From contig NZ_SAUN01000001.1 in assembly GCF_004011505.1 (NCBI RefSeq), positions 1,364,001 to 1,428,000 on the forward strand: DNA of 64,000 nt, written 5' to 3'. The notes below the pieces were generated by a model that ran no database searches, was not told the origin of the DNA, and was given only the letters and a program-made list of their open reading frames with translations. The position numbers were made by a program, and so were the translations under genes. Positions 52,955-62,559 of this stretch are shown piece after piece (the stretch's first letter is position 1; each line of letters starts with the position of its first letter). Source of the DNA: Nonomuraea polychroma (lineage in GTDB: Bacteria > Actinomycetota > Actinomycetes > Streptosporangiales > Streptosporangiaceae).

Positions 52955-53944
52955 TCAGCTCGCGCTACAGGAGACCGTTGGCCAGGTGCGGTTGCCGTTG
53001 TGCTGGATCGTCACACCCCAGTTGTTGCCATTGCCGTTGGGTCTGGCGGTCAGCACCTGGGCGCTGGGGTAACTGGCACTGATGTTCCAGGTGGCGATGA
53101 TCTTCGCTGGGGACGGCACGTTCATCGTCACGGTCCAGTTGCTCGAACCGCTGACCGAGACGTTGAGGTTGTACCGGTCGCTCCACTGCTGACCCGCGGA
53201 CAGCGTCGCGGCGCAGCCACCGCCGCCGGGGTTGCCGCCGGAGGAGGAGCCGCCCACCGTGATATTGGAATTCCCGCTGCTCTGATATCCCTCGGTTGCG
53301 AGAATCATGTAATCGTGGCTGCCCAGATTCATGCCATAACGAGCCCATGCGTCGAAGTGGTTACCGGAAGTGATGGTTCCGCCCGTTCGCTTCGACTGCC
53401 GGACGCTCCAGTACTGATTGAAGGTTCTGGTGCCTTCGATGGAGGGGGCGTTGTAGCGCGTCGTCTGGTAGATGTCGTACGTGCCGCCGTCGCTGGTGAC
53501 CGTGCCCTTGTACGTCCCCGTGGGCCGGTACGTGCCCCAGTTGTCGACGATGTAGTACTCCACGAGCGGGTTTCTCGTCCACCCATAGAGGGTCAGATAT
53601 GCGTTGCCGGACGGATTGAAGCTGCCTGAATAGCTCACGGTCCTGCGCCCGCCGGGATTCCAGCCCTTTCCGGCGACGAAGTTCCCGGTGTTCCTCCATG
53701 AGGTGCTGTAATTGCCGCCGGATCCGAGCTCCATGGAGACCGTTCCCGGACTGTCGGTCCAGAACGAATAGAAGTAGCCGTTGTTGGTGCCGGTCTGGTT
53801 GGAGGTTATCGGGGCGGCGTTGGCGATACCGGGCGGCATCGCCACGGCCACGACCAGCGCCACGGCTAAGGCGCAGGCACGGCCGATGAGCAGCCTGATG
53901 CGGCCGCGTCTGCGACTCTTCGAGTGGGCAGGGGCGACGTTCAT
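52955..53944 (-). CDS. Secreted GH11 endo-1,4-beta-xylanase with CBM2-like module
   Basis: The product is 329 aa from ATG 53944. A signal peptide with a basic start ([11 protein letters not shown]) is cleaved near ANA|AP (43). The GH11 jelly roll covers about 44-228: nucleophile E129 in [14 protein letters not shown] and acid/base E218 in [13 protein letters not shown] Gly/Ser linker leads to a C-terminal module (about 244-329, [19 protein letters not shown] ... TWPTVSC) of the CBM2-like type with N/C-terminal cysteines and exposed Trp. It cleaves xylan outside the cell. Three CGAAAnTTTCG-like sites lie upstream. Confidence 0.95.
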   Translation of the reverse strand: MNVAPAHSKSRRRGRIRLLIGRACALAVALVVAVAMPPGIANAAPITSNQTGTNNGYFYSFWTDSPGTVSMELGSGGNYSTSWRNTGNFVAGKGWNPGGRRTVSYSGSFNPSGNAYLTLYGWTRNPLVEYYIVDNWGTYRPTGTYKGTVTSDGGTYDIYQTTRYNAPSIEGTRTFNQYWSVRQSKRTGGTITSGNHFDAWARYGMNLGSHDYMILATEGYQSSGNSNITVGGSSSGGNPGGGGCAATLSAGQQWSDRYNLNVSVSGSSNWTVTMNVPSPAKIIATWNISASYPSAQVLTARPNGNGNNWGVTIQHNGNRTWPTVSCSAS

Positions 53945-53987
53945 GTGCGTGCTTCCTCCTCGTGAAGGCCGGGCGAGGGCGAGACGC

Positions 53988-54139
53988 CGAAACTATCGGT
54001 TTGATGGCGAAAGTGTCGGGCGCATCAGTTGAGTTGTCAATACGCCGTGGAGTGTTGTGAAGGGCTTGTGAAGGCAGCTGGCGTGGCTGGTGAGCCTTCT
54101 GACGCCCTGGCGCACAGGGAAGGATGGTGAAAGTTTCGG
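53988..54139 (-). promoter_or_regulatory. Xylanase promoter with CGAAA-type operators
   Basis: On the minus strand TTGACA (54040-54035) is followed after 17 bp by GACACT (54017-54012). CGAAAGTGTCGG (54008-54019) covers that -10, and CGAAACTATCGG lies at 53988-53999. A third copy, TGAAAGTTTCGG, is at 54128-54139. CGAAAnTTTCG motifs are known upstream of actinomycete xylanase genes and are bound by a repressor. The 315-bp gap otherwise shows no gene. Confidence 0.6.
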
Positions 54140-54259
54140 ATATTCCCCGAAAGGTGATGTTCATGGGCGCCGTCCGGCCGCTGGACGACCTCCGAGGGCA
54201 GGAGCGCTTGAGCGCCTTCCGCGCCACCGGAGAAAGATCGGCTTGGTGCTCGCCGGTGA

Positions 54260-56158
54260 TCAGGTGGGGAAGCGGCGGCTCTTCCACGCGGCCAGCTCGG
54301 CGGCGGCGGCCGCCAGCTGCGTGGGGGTAGGCGTGGGGCCGGTGGCCGCGCTGATCACCAGGGTGGCGTGGACGGTGCCCGGGGTCGCGCCGGAGGGTGT
54401 CAGCAGCAGGCGGTGGGCGGTGGGCGAGCCGGTCTCCGTCGCGATCGCCGCCGGTCCGGAGGCGGGCAGGCCCACGCGGGTGGCCACATCGCCGACCACG
54501 ACGGTGGTCGCGGCGGTGAAGGATGCCGGCAGGTGCAGCTCGGTCGGGGCGCTCGGGGCCGTGGCGGGTTCGCGCCAGACCACGACACCGAATCGCCGGT
54601 CCTTGGCCAGCGCGGCGACGTTGGGCATGGAGGACGGGACGGTCAGCCAGGCCTGCTGCTGCCCGGCACCGCCGTAGCCGGACCGGGCGAGGTCCTCGTA
54701 GGCGAAGGCCAGCAGGTCACCGGCGACCGCGGACGGATAGAGGCGATCCAGCACCGCCCGGTCCAGCCGGGTGCTGACGACACCCGACGCGTCGGCGGCG
54801 ACCACGGAGAAGTCCTCGTCGTTCCACGCGTCGCCCTCGGTCTGCACCTTGTCGGGGTTGCGGTTCATCAGCTCGTGGTGCCGGCCGCTGTAGATGTCCC
54901 AGTGCCACTGGGTGGAGGAGAGTACGTCTCCGACGGCGGCGGCGTCCTGCCACCAGTTCTTCCCGGGGACCCCGGAATCCATGGCCTGGTACATGGCTCG
55001 CACCATCCACGGCGTGCGGTCGCTGCCGTTCCCCGACAGCTTGTTGCCGAATTCCGAGACGAATGGCGCGGTGGCCAGGGTGCGGGCCCGTTCGCGGATC
55101 TCGTTCATCGCCGGGTCGTACACACCGTCCGAGGCCGGCGACGGGTCGATCGTCATGCGGGCGCCGTCGTAGAAGTGGCTGTTGAAGACGTACCGGGTGC
55201 CGAGGGCGCCGACCGTGGCGAGCCCGCCCTCCTCGAAGAAGCCGGTGTTCCAGAAGACCAGGGGTTCCACGAAGGCCGGCTTGGACGCCCATCCGGCGGC
55301 GTCCATGGCGGCGCGGAAGCGCTGGTAGAAGGGCATCAGGTATGTCTTCTCCCACTCCAGGCCGCTCTGCCCGGAAAGGCCTCCGTCGTAGGGTTCGTTG
55401 AACGGGTCGAATCCGATGACGGAGGCGAACTCCTCCTCCGGCAATCGCTGCTTGATGTGCCTCATGGCGGCCGTCGCCTGGTGCAGGAACGCTTGCTGGA
55501 CGCCTATCTCGCCCGCGGCCGTGCTGATGCGCCGGTCCCGCCAGAAGTCGTAGGCGGCCCTGCGGACCGCCTCGTTGGTCTGCATGTTCTGCCCCCACAG
55601 GAAGCAGATGCCGCACGACTCCTTGGGGTAGTTCCCGGCTTTGACCACCCATTCCGGCGCGCCGTCCCCGGTGTACCAGCTGCCCTGGTTGAACAGGTAC
55701 GAGGAGTAGAGGTCCTGGTGGTAGTCGACCAGGACGCGGATTCCCCGGCCGGTGAACGCGCGGATCTGCTCGACCGCCTTGTCGAGGTAGGCGTAGTCGA
55801 TGGTGGAGGGAGACGGTTGCACGCCCTCCCAGCTGATGAGGAACCGGATCACGTTCGCGCCGGTGAGGTCGCGCATGGCTTGAGCCGAGCGCGCGGCGTC
55901 GGCGACGCCGAGGAAGGGCAGCAGGGAGTTCTCGTAGAGTTTGGTGCTGCCGGACACGTTGAACCCGCGCAGCGTCACCTCGCGGCCGTGCCCGTCACGA
56001 AAGACCCAGCTCTGCTGCTTGGCCGTGACGGTCAGCGGGGTCTGGGCCGTGGGCGCGGCCGCAGCGTCAGGCGTGTGGCCGGACACCAACGTGCCTGCGA
56101 GGACGGCGGCCATGGCGGTTGCGGCCAGACGCGCCGCTCCAGACGACACTGCTCCCAT
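54260..56158 (-). CDS. Secreted GH5 glycosidase (endoglycoceramidase-like)
   Basis: The product is 632 aa from ATG 56158. A signal peptide (about 1-35) is followed by the GH5 barrel: GREVTLRGFNVSGSTK, RGIRVLVDYHQDLYSSYLF, acid/base E255 in GFDPFNEPYDGG and nucleophile E369 in APFVSEFGNK. The sequence is of the endoglycoceramidase/EGCase subfamily rather than a cellulase. A C-terminal beta-sandwich (about 490-615) follows. Likely substrates are glycosphingolipids or related beta-glucosides. It is 72 bp downstream of an APC permease gene and 315 bp upstream of the xylanase. Confidence 0.9.
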   Translation of the reverse strand: MGAVSSGAARLAATAMAAVLAGTLVSGHTPDAAAAPTAQTPLTVTAKQQSWVFRDGHGREVTLRGFNVSGSTKLYENSLLPFLGVADAARSAQAMRDLTGANVIRFLISWEGVQPSPSTIDYAYLDKAVEQIRAFTGRGIRVLVDYHQDLYSSYLFNQGSWYTGDGAPEWVVKAGNYPKESCGICFLWGQNMQTNEAVRRAAYDFWRDRRISTAAGEIGVQQAFLHQATAAMRHIKQRLPEEEFASVIGFDPFNEPYDGGLSGQSGLEWEKTYLMPFYQRFRAAMDAAGWASKPAFVEPLVFWNTGFFEEGGLATVGALGTRYVFNSHFYDGARMTIDPSPASDGVYDPAMNEIRERARTLATAPFVSEFGNKLSGNGSDRTPWMVRAMYQAMDSGVPGKNWWQDAAAVGDVLSSTQWHWDIYSGRHHELMNRNPDKVQTEGDAWNDEDFSVVAADASGVVSTRLDRAVLDRLYPSAVAGDLLAFAYEDLARSGYGGAGQQQAWLTVPSSMPNVAALAKDRRFGVVVWREPATAPSAPTELHLPASFTAATTVVVGDVATRVGLPASGPAAIATETGSPTAHRLLLTPSGATPGTVHATLVISAATGPTPTPTQLAAAAAELAAWKSRRFPT

Positions 56159-56230
56159 AAACGGAGAATAGAGCTCAGCTCATGTTCCGCAAGGAGCGGT
56201 TCGTCCGGACCACCGGGGCGCCGGGCCCCG

Positions 56231-57622
56231 TCACACCTTCCTCTTGGCGGACCACCAGGTCATCACCCAGAGGATCACGCCGATCGCCAGCAGCACGCCC
56301 GCGATTTGGTATTGGCCTGCGGGCCGGCCGGAGGACCAGGGCAGGACCAGGTAGAGGCAGGTGATCGTGCCCACCACCGGAAGGACACGGCCCGCGTTGA
56401 AGTGCTCCACCCCCGTCTCGTCCCTGCGCAGCACGAGAACGGACACATTGACGAGCGCGAAGACCGCGAGCAGCAGCAGCGACGTCGTCCCGCCCAGCAA
56501 CGCCACGACAGGGCTGTCGGGGCTCAGCGAGACGAAGGTGATGAGCCCGAGGGCGATGGCCGTGGTGAACACGATCGCCGCCTGTGGCGTGCGCCGGGAG
56601 GGGTGCACTTTCGCCAGGAAGGACGGCAGCACGCCCTGCTTGCCCATCCCGTAGAGCAGCCGGCTGGCCATCAGCATGTTGATCAGTGCGGAGTTCGCGA
56701 CGGCGAACATCGAGATGAACGGCAACAGGTCGGAGATCGGGAAGCCGGGTGCCGCGGTCTGCACCACCGTCGACAGCGGGGTCTCACTCTCGGCCAGCCG
56801 GCCGACGGGGACCACGGCGACGGCGCAGATCGACACGAGGATGTAGATCAGCCCCGTGATACCGATGCCGGTGAACATGATCCGGGGAAAGATCCGTGCC
56901 GGATCCTTGGTCTCCTCCGCCATGTTGACCGAGTCCTCGAAACCCACCATGGCGAAGAAGGCCAGCGACGTCGCGGCGCTGACCGCCAGGAACACGCTCT
57001 TGTCGGTGGCGGTCTCGAAGGCGACGACGCGGGAGAAGTCCGCGTTGCCGCCGGCGATGAAGTACAGGCTGATCAGGATGACGAGCAGCAGGCCCGAGAG
57101 CTCGACCGCGGTGAGCACGACGTTCATCTTGACGCTCTCGCCGACGCCGCGGAGGTTGACGGCCAGCACCAGGAGCATGAAGCCCAGGGCGATCAGCAGG
57201 ATGACGCCGTTGCCCACGTCCAGACCGAAACCGGTGGTGAGGTTGGCGGCGAAGGCCCGCGAGGCGGCCGATGCCGAGGTGATGCCCGAGCACATCACGG
57301 CGAAGCACACCAGGAAGGTCAGGACGTGCCTGCCGAAGGCCTTATGCACGTACAGGGCGGCACCCGCGGCCTGCGGATATTTCGTCACCAGCTCCAGGTA
57401 GGAGCACGCGGTGATCAGCGCGACGATGAAGGCGATGGCGAACGGCAGCCAGGCGGCGCCGCCCACCTCGCCGGCGACCTGGCCTGTCAGCGCGTAGATC
57501 CCGGTGCCGAGAATGTCGCCGACGATGAACAGCAGCAACAGGCCGGGGCCCATCACCCGCTTCAGGCTGGGCTGGCCGTCGCTGCCGGCCTCGGTAGGAC
57601 TCGGAGGACTGATCTGAGACAT
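56231..57622 (-). CDS. APC-family amino acid permease
   Basis: The product is 463 aa from ATG 57622. It has twelve hydrophobic segments, with the family signature GPGLLLLFIVGDILGTGIYALTGQVAGEVGGA in the first two and GFEDSVNMAEETKDPARIFPR in the loop after segment 6. The N-terminus is short and polar. It probably imports an amino acid or amine by proton symport or exchange. Substrate is unknown. An in-frame upstream start (57724) would add a non-family extension and is not used. Confidence 0.93.
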   Translation of the reverse strand: MSQISPPSPTEAGSDGQPSLKRVMGPGLLLLFIVGDILGTGIYALTGQVAGEVGGAAWLPFAIAFIVALITACSYLELVTKYPQAAGAALYVHKAFGRHVLTFLVCFAVMCSGITSASAASRAFAANLTTGFGLDVGNGVILLIALGFMLLVLAVNLRGVGESVKMNVVLTAVELSGLLLVILISLYFIAGGNADFSRVVAFETATDKSVFLAVSAATSLAFFAMVGFEDSVNMAEETKDPARIFPRIMFTGIGITGLIYILVSICAVAVVPVGRLAESETPLSTVVQTAAPGFPISDLLPFISMFAVANSALINMLMASRLLYGMGKQGVLPSFLAKVHPSRRTPQAAIVFTTAIALGLITFVSLSPDSPVVALLGGTTSLLLLAVFALVNVSVLVLRRDETGVEHFNAGRVLPVVGTITCLYLVLPWSSGRPAGQYQIAGVLLAIGVILWVMTWWSAKRKV

Positions 57623-57950
57623 GGGGGGTGATCCTTGTCGTTCGTCAGCCGTGGGGCTGCATGGGCAGAGGACTACGTCCCGCGCTCGCGCATCGGGGAT
57701 GCCGATCAATCGCGGCGCAGGCACATGGCATCACGGGCCGGTCTAGGAGTGCCGCTCCACTGAGGCGGGCCCCCGCTGACGCGGATCAGGCTTGTCTCGC
57801 TGCGCCGTCCCCGGGCGACCGGCGCTCGCGTGCCACGGCGGGCACGTGATCTCGACTCCCATTCTGACACTTTACGATCCTGAGCAGTCATCCGTGAACA
57901 CCTCGTCACGCTGAGCTGACGTGTGGCGCCCCTGGGGTGACTGCTCGGAA
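57623..57950. other. Gap without a convincing gene
   Basis: About 330 bp separate the permease start from the end of the membrane gene at 57951. A short minus-strand open frame exists but has no ribosome site or recognisable motif. I see no hairpin of terminator type. It probably holds the promoter and leader of the permease gene. Confidence 0.4.
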
Positions 57951-58649
57951 TCAGCGCCGCAGGTCGCGGCAGGCGAGCGCCAGCCACACGTACGGCAGCG
58001 GCAACATCGCCAGCCAGAACCGGTGAGCCTCGTCCCAGAACCCGAAGCCGCAGGTGGGCGGCCACAGCCAGACCTGGTCCGGCAGCAGGAGCGTCGCGAG
58101 AACCAGCCCCAGCTGAACCACCACCCCCGCCATGGCCGCCTGCCGGCCAGGCGCGTAGCGGACCGCGGTCGCGGCGGCGGCCAGCCCGATCCCGAGGCAT
58201 ACCCCCATCTCCACCAGCAGGTCACCGACCGGGAAGAGGCTGCCTGCGGGGAGCCGGAACAGGGCGTAGAGGAACGCGGCCGACCACACGGCGACCGCCA
58301 CCCCTCCTGCCAGCGCGCACCGCAGCGCCTGCCGTACCCACCTCGGTACGGCCGCCGGACCGAGGTCCGCCGACATGGCGTCGACCAGCGCGAAGGCGGC
58401 GGCCGAGCCGAGCAGGGTGCCGGCGATCCGCATCAGCACCAACGCGTCGCCCCCCGCCAGCGGCTCCCCGGCCCGCACCAGCGCCAGCAGGGCCGCGACG
58501 AACGCCGTGACCACAGCGATCGGTGCCCAATCGATGGCCTTGATCAGGGGCCGGACCAGCAGGAGGACCGGCCGCCAGCGGGCCGGGACGACGGCAGGCA
58601 CGTGACCTGGCACAACGTCGTTCCTGGCGGTGGGCGACATCAGAGACAT
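57951..58649 (-). CDS. Membrane protein of an ECF-linked ABC system
   Basis: The product is 232 aa from ATG 58649, with GGGGAG 8 nt upstream; ATG 58640 would give a TGATG junction with the preceding gene. It has six hydrophobic segments and an N-terminal basic stretch (RPVLLLVRPLIKAIDWAP). A cysteine in LWPPTCGFGFWDE may be external. No named family is recognised. It is the last gene of a five-gene operon starting with the ECF sigma factor and is probably a second membrane component of the ABC exporter. Confidence 0.72.
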   Translation of the reverse strand: MSLMSPTARNDVVPGHVPAVVPARWRPVLLLVRPLIKAIDWAPIAVVTAFVAALLALVRAGEPLAGGDALVLMRIAGTLLGSAAAFALVDAMSADLGPAAVPRWVRQALRCALAGGVAVAVWSAAFLYALFRLPAGSLFPVGDLLVEMGVCLGIGLAAAATAVRYAPGRQAAMAGVVVQLGLVLATLLLPDQVWLWPPTCGFGFWDEAHRFWLAMLPLPYVWLALACRDLRR

Positions 58650-60082
58650 GGCGTGGCTCCCCTCGGCGCGTCGAACCTCCGCTCCAGGCCGAGCAGCGGC
58701 AGGGCCTGGTCGATGGTCGTGGTGGATCTCATGAGCGTGTCCCAGTTGGCGTGCACCCTCTCGCGGGCACCGGGAGTGGCCAGGAGCAGCTTGGCGTAGC
58801 CGACCTCAGCGGCGCCCCAGTCGCTCCCGAACTTGAGGCCGGACGCGTAGTCGGAGGCGAAATAGCGGGACGGCTCAGGCGGGGACGCCTGGCCGGCGAT
58901 CCAGAGCGCCACGACCGTACGAGCTTGTCCGCGCACGTCGCACCCCTTGTCGGGGGCCGCCGCCCACGCCTTTCTGGCCGAATCGTGCAGCCCGGTCGCC
59001 CACAGGGCCACGTCCAATGCCACGAGGGTGCGCTGGTCCGGACGGCCCCACGTCATCGGCGTCCGGACCAGGGGAGTGTCGAGGTCATGGCCGAAGTACC
59101 ACATCTGCGAGGTCTGCTGGACCCGAGGCACGCGAGCGCGCACAGCGGCGGGCAGCGCGGCCACCGGTGGCAGCACGACCTCTTCCCACAACGGGATCCA
59201 CGGCTCATAGCCCACATACGCGCAGTACGTGACGCCCTGCCGCTCCGAGCACCGATGCGCGTCCTGGCCGAAGTAGCGCTCGCGGACCCGCGGATCCACG
59301 TCGTCCAGGGACAGTTCGCCGGGTTCTGGCCGCACGACCGGCGGTTCGGCCGCCGCGATGGCCCCCGTGGGCACCGCGACACCCAGCGCCGCCACCACGG
59401 TCAGGGCGGGCGCGAGGCGTGCCCGATGCCGCAGGAGCGCGATCCCGCCGAACAGCACCGCGAGCGCCACCACGTAGACCACGTGCACTCCGGACGGGCG
59501 GTCGGGCCAGTCCGGGCGGTACTCCTGCATGACCGGCAGCAGCCACCCCGCGGCGCCGTTCTGGGCGTTCGTGAAGATGAAGTAGCCGAGCACGGCCACC
59601 ACCATCGGCCCGGCGATCAGCCACCGCGCCCACCGCCCGACGGCCACCCCGAGCGTCGCGGCGAACACCGCGGCCGCGACAGCCGTCAACGGCTCCCACA
59701 GATCCAGCCGCCCCGCCGCCGGCCCGCTCAGCGACCGGATCCCGAGGTAGCCGAACACGGCCACCGCCGCGGCCAGCCCCGCGACGGGCGGCGCGGCCAG
59801 CAGGATCGCCCGTGTCCGGTGTTCGGCCCGCCCAGGCAGGCCTGCCAGGCTCTCCGGCATGCCGTGCCGCCCGTCCCGTGAGGCGGCCAGGCTTGCCACG
59901 ATCAGCACCGCCGCCGCCAGGCACGTGGACAGCCCGGTCACATAGACCGGATCGACGCCCAGGTGGGGCTGATCGCCCCGGCTCAGGTACGTCTGCAGCG
60001 CCAGCACCAGCGCGGTGGCGCCCCACACCAGCGGGTGCCGCAGCAACCGGCGCGCCTCGAACAGGAACAGCTGCCGCGTCAC
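58640..60082 (-). CDS. ABC-2-type permease with large C-terminal extracytoplasmic domain
   Basis: The product is 480 aa from GTG 60082, overlapping the ATPase stop by 4 bp. The N-terminal half holds about six hydrophobic segments (LFLFEARRLLRHPLVWGA at the start is ABC-2-like). The C-terminal half (about 260-480) is soluble, with two cysteines (HRCSERQGVTYCAYVGYEPWIPLW) and later DVRGQARTVVALWIAG. No catalytic motif such as HExxH is seen. It likely exports or senses an unknown compound. Confidence 0.75.
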   Translation of the reverse strand: MTRQLFLFEARRLLRHPLVWGATALVLALQTYLSRGDQPHLGVDPVYVTGLSTCLAAAVLIVASLAASRDGRHGMPESLAGLPGRAEHRTRAILLAAPPVAGLAAAVAVFGYLGIRSLSGPAAGRLDLWEPLTAVAAAVFAATLGVAVGRWARWLIAGPMVVAVLGYFIFTNAQNGAAGWLLPVMQEYRPDWPDRPSGVHVVYVVALAVLFGGIALLRHRARLAPALTVVAALGVAVPTGAIAAAEPPVVRPEPGELSLDDVDPRVRERYFGQDAHRCSERQGVTYCAYVGYEPWIPLWEEVVLPPVAALPAAVRARVPRVQQTSQMWYFGHDLDTPLVRTPMTWGRPDQRTLVALDVALWATGLHDSARKAWAAAPDKGCDVRGQARTVVALWIAGQASPPEPSRYFASDYASGLKFGSDWGAAEVGYAKLLLATPGARERVHANWDTLMRSTTTIDQALPLLGLERRFDAPRGATPCL

Positions 60083-60921
60083 GCCGCCTCCTCCTCGCCG
60101 AGCAGCATGAGATAGCCGTCCTCGACCCCCGGCGCCGCCACGTCCCCCGACGGTGGCCGGTCGCCCAGCGTGCGATAGCGCCCGTCGGCGGTCCGCCAGA
60201 ACACCCTGGAGGCCGCCGGCGCCTCGTCCGACAGCCACACCCGCCCGGCCGCGACCCCCGCCAGCTCGCCGGGCGTCCCGTCGAAGACGGGCCGCCCGTC
60301 CCGCATGACGATCACCCGCTCGCACAGCGCTGCGACGTCCTCGGTCTGGTGCGTGGAGAGCACGACGGTACGGCTCTCGCCCAGCCGCGACACCAGCGCC
60401 CGGAACATCATCCGCTGCTCCGGATCCAACCCCACGGTCGGCTCGTCGAGGATCAGCAGATCGGGCTCGCCCAGCAGCGCCTGTGCCAGCGCCAGCCGCT
60501 GCCGCATGCCGCCCGACAGCTTCCGTACCTTCGTCTTCGCCTGCCCGGTCAGGTCCACCTCGGCCAGCACCCGGCGCACCTCGGCGTGCCGCCGCTCACG
60601 ATCGGTCATCTCCTTCAGGATCGCGACGTAGTCGACGAGGTCGAACGCGGTGAAATGGGGATAGAAGCCCGGATCCTGCGGCAGGTAGCCCAGCCTCCGC
60701 CGCAAGGAGGTCCGCTGGACGGGGTCCGCCGGGTCCAGCCCGAACGCGTCGATCGAGCCTCCGGACGGGGCCAGCGTGGTGGCCAGGCAACGTAGCAAGG
60801 TGGTCTTGCCGGCGCCGTTCGGGCCGAGCAGGCCGGTCACGCCGGCGCCGAGGGTCAGGTCGAGGCCGTCGAGCGCTCGCCTGCCGCCATATGCCTTGGT
60901 CAAGCCCTTGATCTGAATCAT
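60079..60921 (-). CDS. ABC exporter ATPase
   Basis: The product is 280 aa from ATG 60921. It carries Walker A GPNGAGKTT (about 33-41), Q-loop LPQDPGFYP, signature LSGGMRQRLALAQALL, Walker B LLILDEPTVGLD and switch His VVLSTHQTEDV. The C-terminal 60 residues form a small domain (FWRTADGRYRTLG). It is a CcmA/BcrA-type drug or peptide exporter ATPase. It has ATGA-like overlaps on both sides. Confidence 0.93.
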   Translation of the reverse strand: MIQIKGLTKAYGGRRALDGLDLTLGAGVTGLLGPNGAGKTTLLRCLATTLAPSGGSIDAFGLDPADPVQRTSLRRRLGYLPQDPGFYPHFTAFDLVDYVAILKEMTDRERRHAEVRRVLAEVDLTGQAKTKVRKLSGGMRQRLALAQALLGEPDLLILDEPTVGLDPEQRMMFRALVSRLGESRTVVLSTHQTEDVAALCERVIVMRDGRPVFDGTPGELAGVAAGRVWLSDEAPAASRVFWRTADGRYRTLGDRPPSGDVAAPGVEDGYLMLLGEEEAA

Positions 60922-61709
60922 GCGATGCTCACTCTGTAGACGCGGAAGGACATCAACAAGGCGATCGAGCCGTACACGATCTGCGCGACCGGCCCGAACA
61001 CCGCCAGCCAGCTCCCGGAGGCCAGGCCGCCCGTACCGACGATGGCCAGCCACAACCCGCCCACGGCGAGTGCGGCGATCGGCACGGGCAGCCGGCTCGA
61101 CAACGCCAGGCATCCTGACGACGTGGCCAGCGAGGGCAGCAGCCAGGCGGCGCTCAGGCCGGGCGGCGCGGGCAGCAGCGGTGAGGCGATCGCGGCCAGA
61201 AACGTCGCCACCGCCAGCACGGTGGTGGCCCTGGTCAGCAGGAGCCGCGGTCCGGCGAGCGGAGTGGCGGCCATCAGTTCGTGCGCCCGGTCCACGTGCG
61301 GACCGTACGCCAGCGCGATCCCGGTCAGCGGCAGTACCGGCGCCGCGACGAGGAACGCGGTCACCACGTCGGTCTCTTGCCGCGCCGCCAGCACCGCGAA
61401 CCCCAACGCGGCCGCCACCGCCACCACCCATGCCCGGCTCATCGTCGACGTGGCGGACAGCAGCCTCGCCAGGTGGCCGGGTACGCCGCCGTACCGCAGC
61501 ACACGTTCGCCCATGCTCGGCCGCGGCCTGATCAGCTCGGTCTCGAGCCGCGCCCAGGACGCCTCCAGCCAGTCCCGCTCATACGGCACCGCAGCCCGGC
61601 ACTCCGCGCACCGCCCGAGATGGGCATCCACGGACATGGCGAGAGCGGCTTCGAGCGTGCCCGCCAGGTAGCGTTCACGCAGGTCATCGGAGATGTGCCA
61701 GCCAGTCAT
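60918..61709 (-). CDS. Zinc-finger anti-sigma factor with six membrane segments
   Basis: The product is 263 aa from ATG 61709. The N-terminal anti-sigma zinc finger is HLGRCAEC (H30, C34, C37), preceded by LRERYLAGTLEAALAMSVDAH. Six hydrophobic segments follow from about residue 92, resembling an ABC-2 membrane domain rather than the single segment of a normal anti-sigma. It probably binds the ECF sigma factor encoded just upstream and couples to transporter activity. The ends overlap both neighbours by 4 bp. Confidence 0.82.
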   Translation of the reverse strand: MTGWHISDDLRERYLAGTLEAALAMSVDAHLGRCAECRAAVPYERDWLEASWARLETELIRPRPSMGERVLRYGGVPGHLARLLSATSTMSRAWVVAVAAALGFAVLAARQETDVVTAFLVAAPVLPLTGIALAYGPHVDRAHELMAATPLAGPRLLLTRATTVLAVATFLAAIASPLLPAPPGLSAAWLLPSLATSSGCLALSSRLPVPIAALAVGGLWLAIVGTGGLASGSWLAVFGPVAQIVYGSIALLMSFRVYRVSIA

Positions 61710-62314
61710 GACAGGTCCTCGCGCAACCGGCCCCTGGCCCGCATCGCGCGGGTCTTGACCGTGCCTTCAGGGATGCCGAGGAGGCGTGCGGCCTCCTTGG
61801 TGGTGAGACCGTCCAGCACGGTCGCCTCGATCACCGCGCGCAGCTCCGGGGAGAGCCTGGTCAGGGCGGCGCCCAGGTCACCGTGCTCGACGCCGAGCAG
61901 CACGACGTCCTCGGCGGACGCCGTCGGGGCCCTCGACACGTCGTCGGGTTCGACACCGGTGCCGATCCAGCGGGACCCACGTCCGCGCAGCGCCGAGATG
62001 AGCCGGCGGATGGCGATCGTCCACAGCCAGCCCGCCGGATCGTCCCCCTCGAACCGCCCCGCCGACCGCCACACCGCTAGGAACGTTTCCTGCAGCGCGT
62101 CATCCACGACGTCCGGGTCAGCGCAGCGGCGAGCCAGCCTGGCCCGCAGCCACGGTGCGTGGCGTCGGTGGAGGACGCGCAGTGCGGCGCTGCTCCGGGC
62201 CGCCACGGCGACGACGAGCTCCACGTCGGAGGCGTTGTCGGCGCTGACGTCGAAGGTGCTGTCCCTGCGCGGGTCGGGAGGAGGCTCGCGCCGCCCGAAG
62301 CTGAACGGTCTCAC
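61706..62314 (-). CDS. ECF RNA polymerase sigma factor
   Basis: The product is 202 aa from GTG 62314. Region 2 spans about 45-115 (VVDDALQETFLAVWRSAGRF, WLWTIAIRRLISALRGRG). Region 4 spans about 145-200 (LSPELRAVIEATVLDGLTTKEAARLLGIPEGTVKTRAMRARGRLRE). It starts an operon with its zinc-finger anti-sigma and an ABC exporter, which it is likely to control. The signal is unknown. Confidence 0.92.
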   Translation of the reverse strand: MRPFSFGRREPPPDPRRDSTFDVSADNASDVELVVAVAARSSAALRVLHRRHAPWLRARLARRCADPDVVDDALQETFLAVWRSAGRFEGDDPAGWLWTIAIRRLISALRGRGSRWIGTGVEPDDVSRAPTASAEDVVLLGVEHGDLGAALTRLSPELRAVIEATVLDGLTTKEAARLLGIPEGTVKTRAMRARGRLREDLS

Positions 62315-62559
62315 ACCTCATCTATCGCACGGCGCGAACGCTCCGGTTCTCAAAGGGACCTGCCATCTCCACGATCACCCGGAGCGCCCACATCGGGAGC
62401 CATCGACGGTTTCGCGGTCAGCGTGTCCAAACGTCAGACCACCGACGCCGGCTGTCGCTGGGGCCGGGAGCCGGCCGATCTGGTGGGGAACCGCGAATTC
62501 GTCATCGACACCTCGCGGCGGTCAGGGCCATGAGCCGAGCCGGATCGCAGGCAGCGTGT

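Noticed and set aside
54368..57631. A 1087-codon open frame on the plus strand
   Set aside because: It is antisense to the GH5 and APC permease genes, whose motifs are clear. The composition is Arg/Gly/Asp-rich, typical of GC-driven shadow frames.
62318..62559. A coding-like frame (GFAVSVSKRQTTDAGCRW) between the sigma and kinase genes
   Set aside because: It has no start, no recognised family and only about 45 residues. It may be a remnant, but the evidence is too thin.
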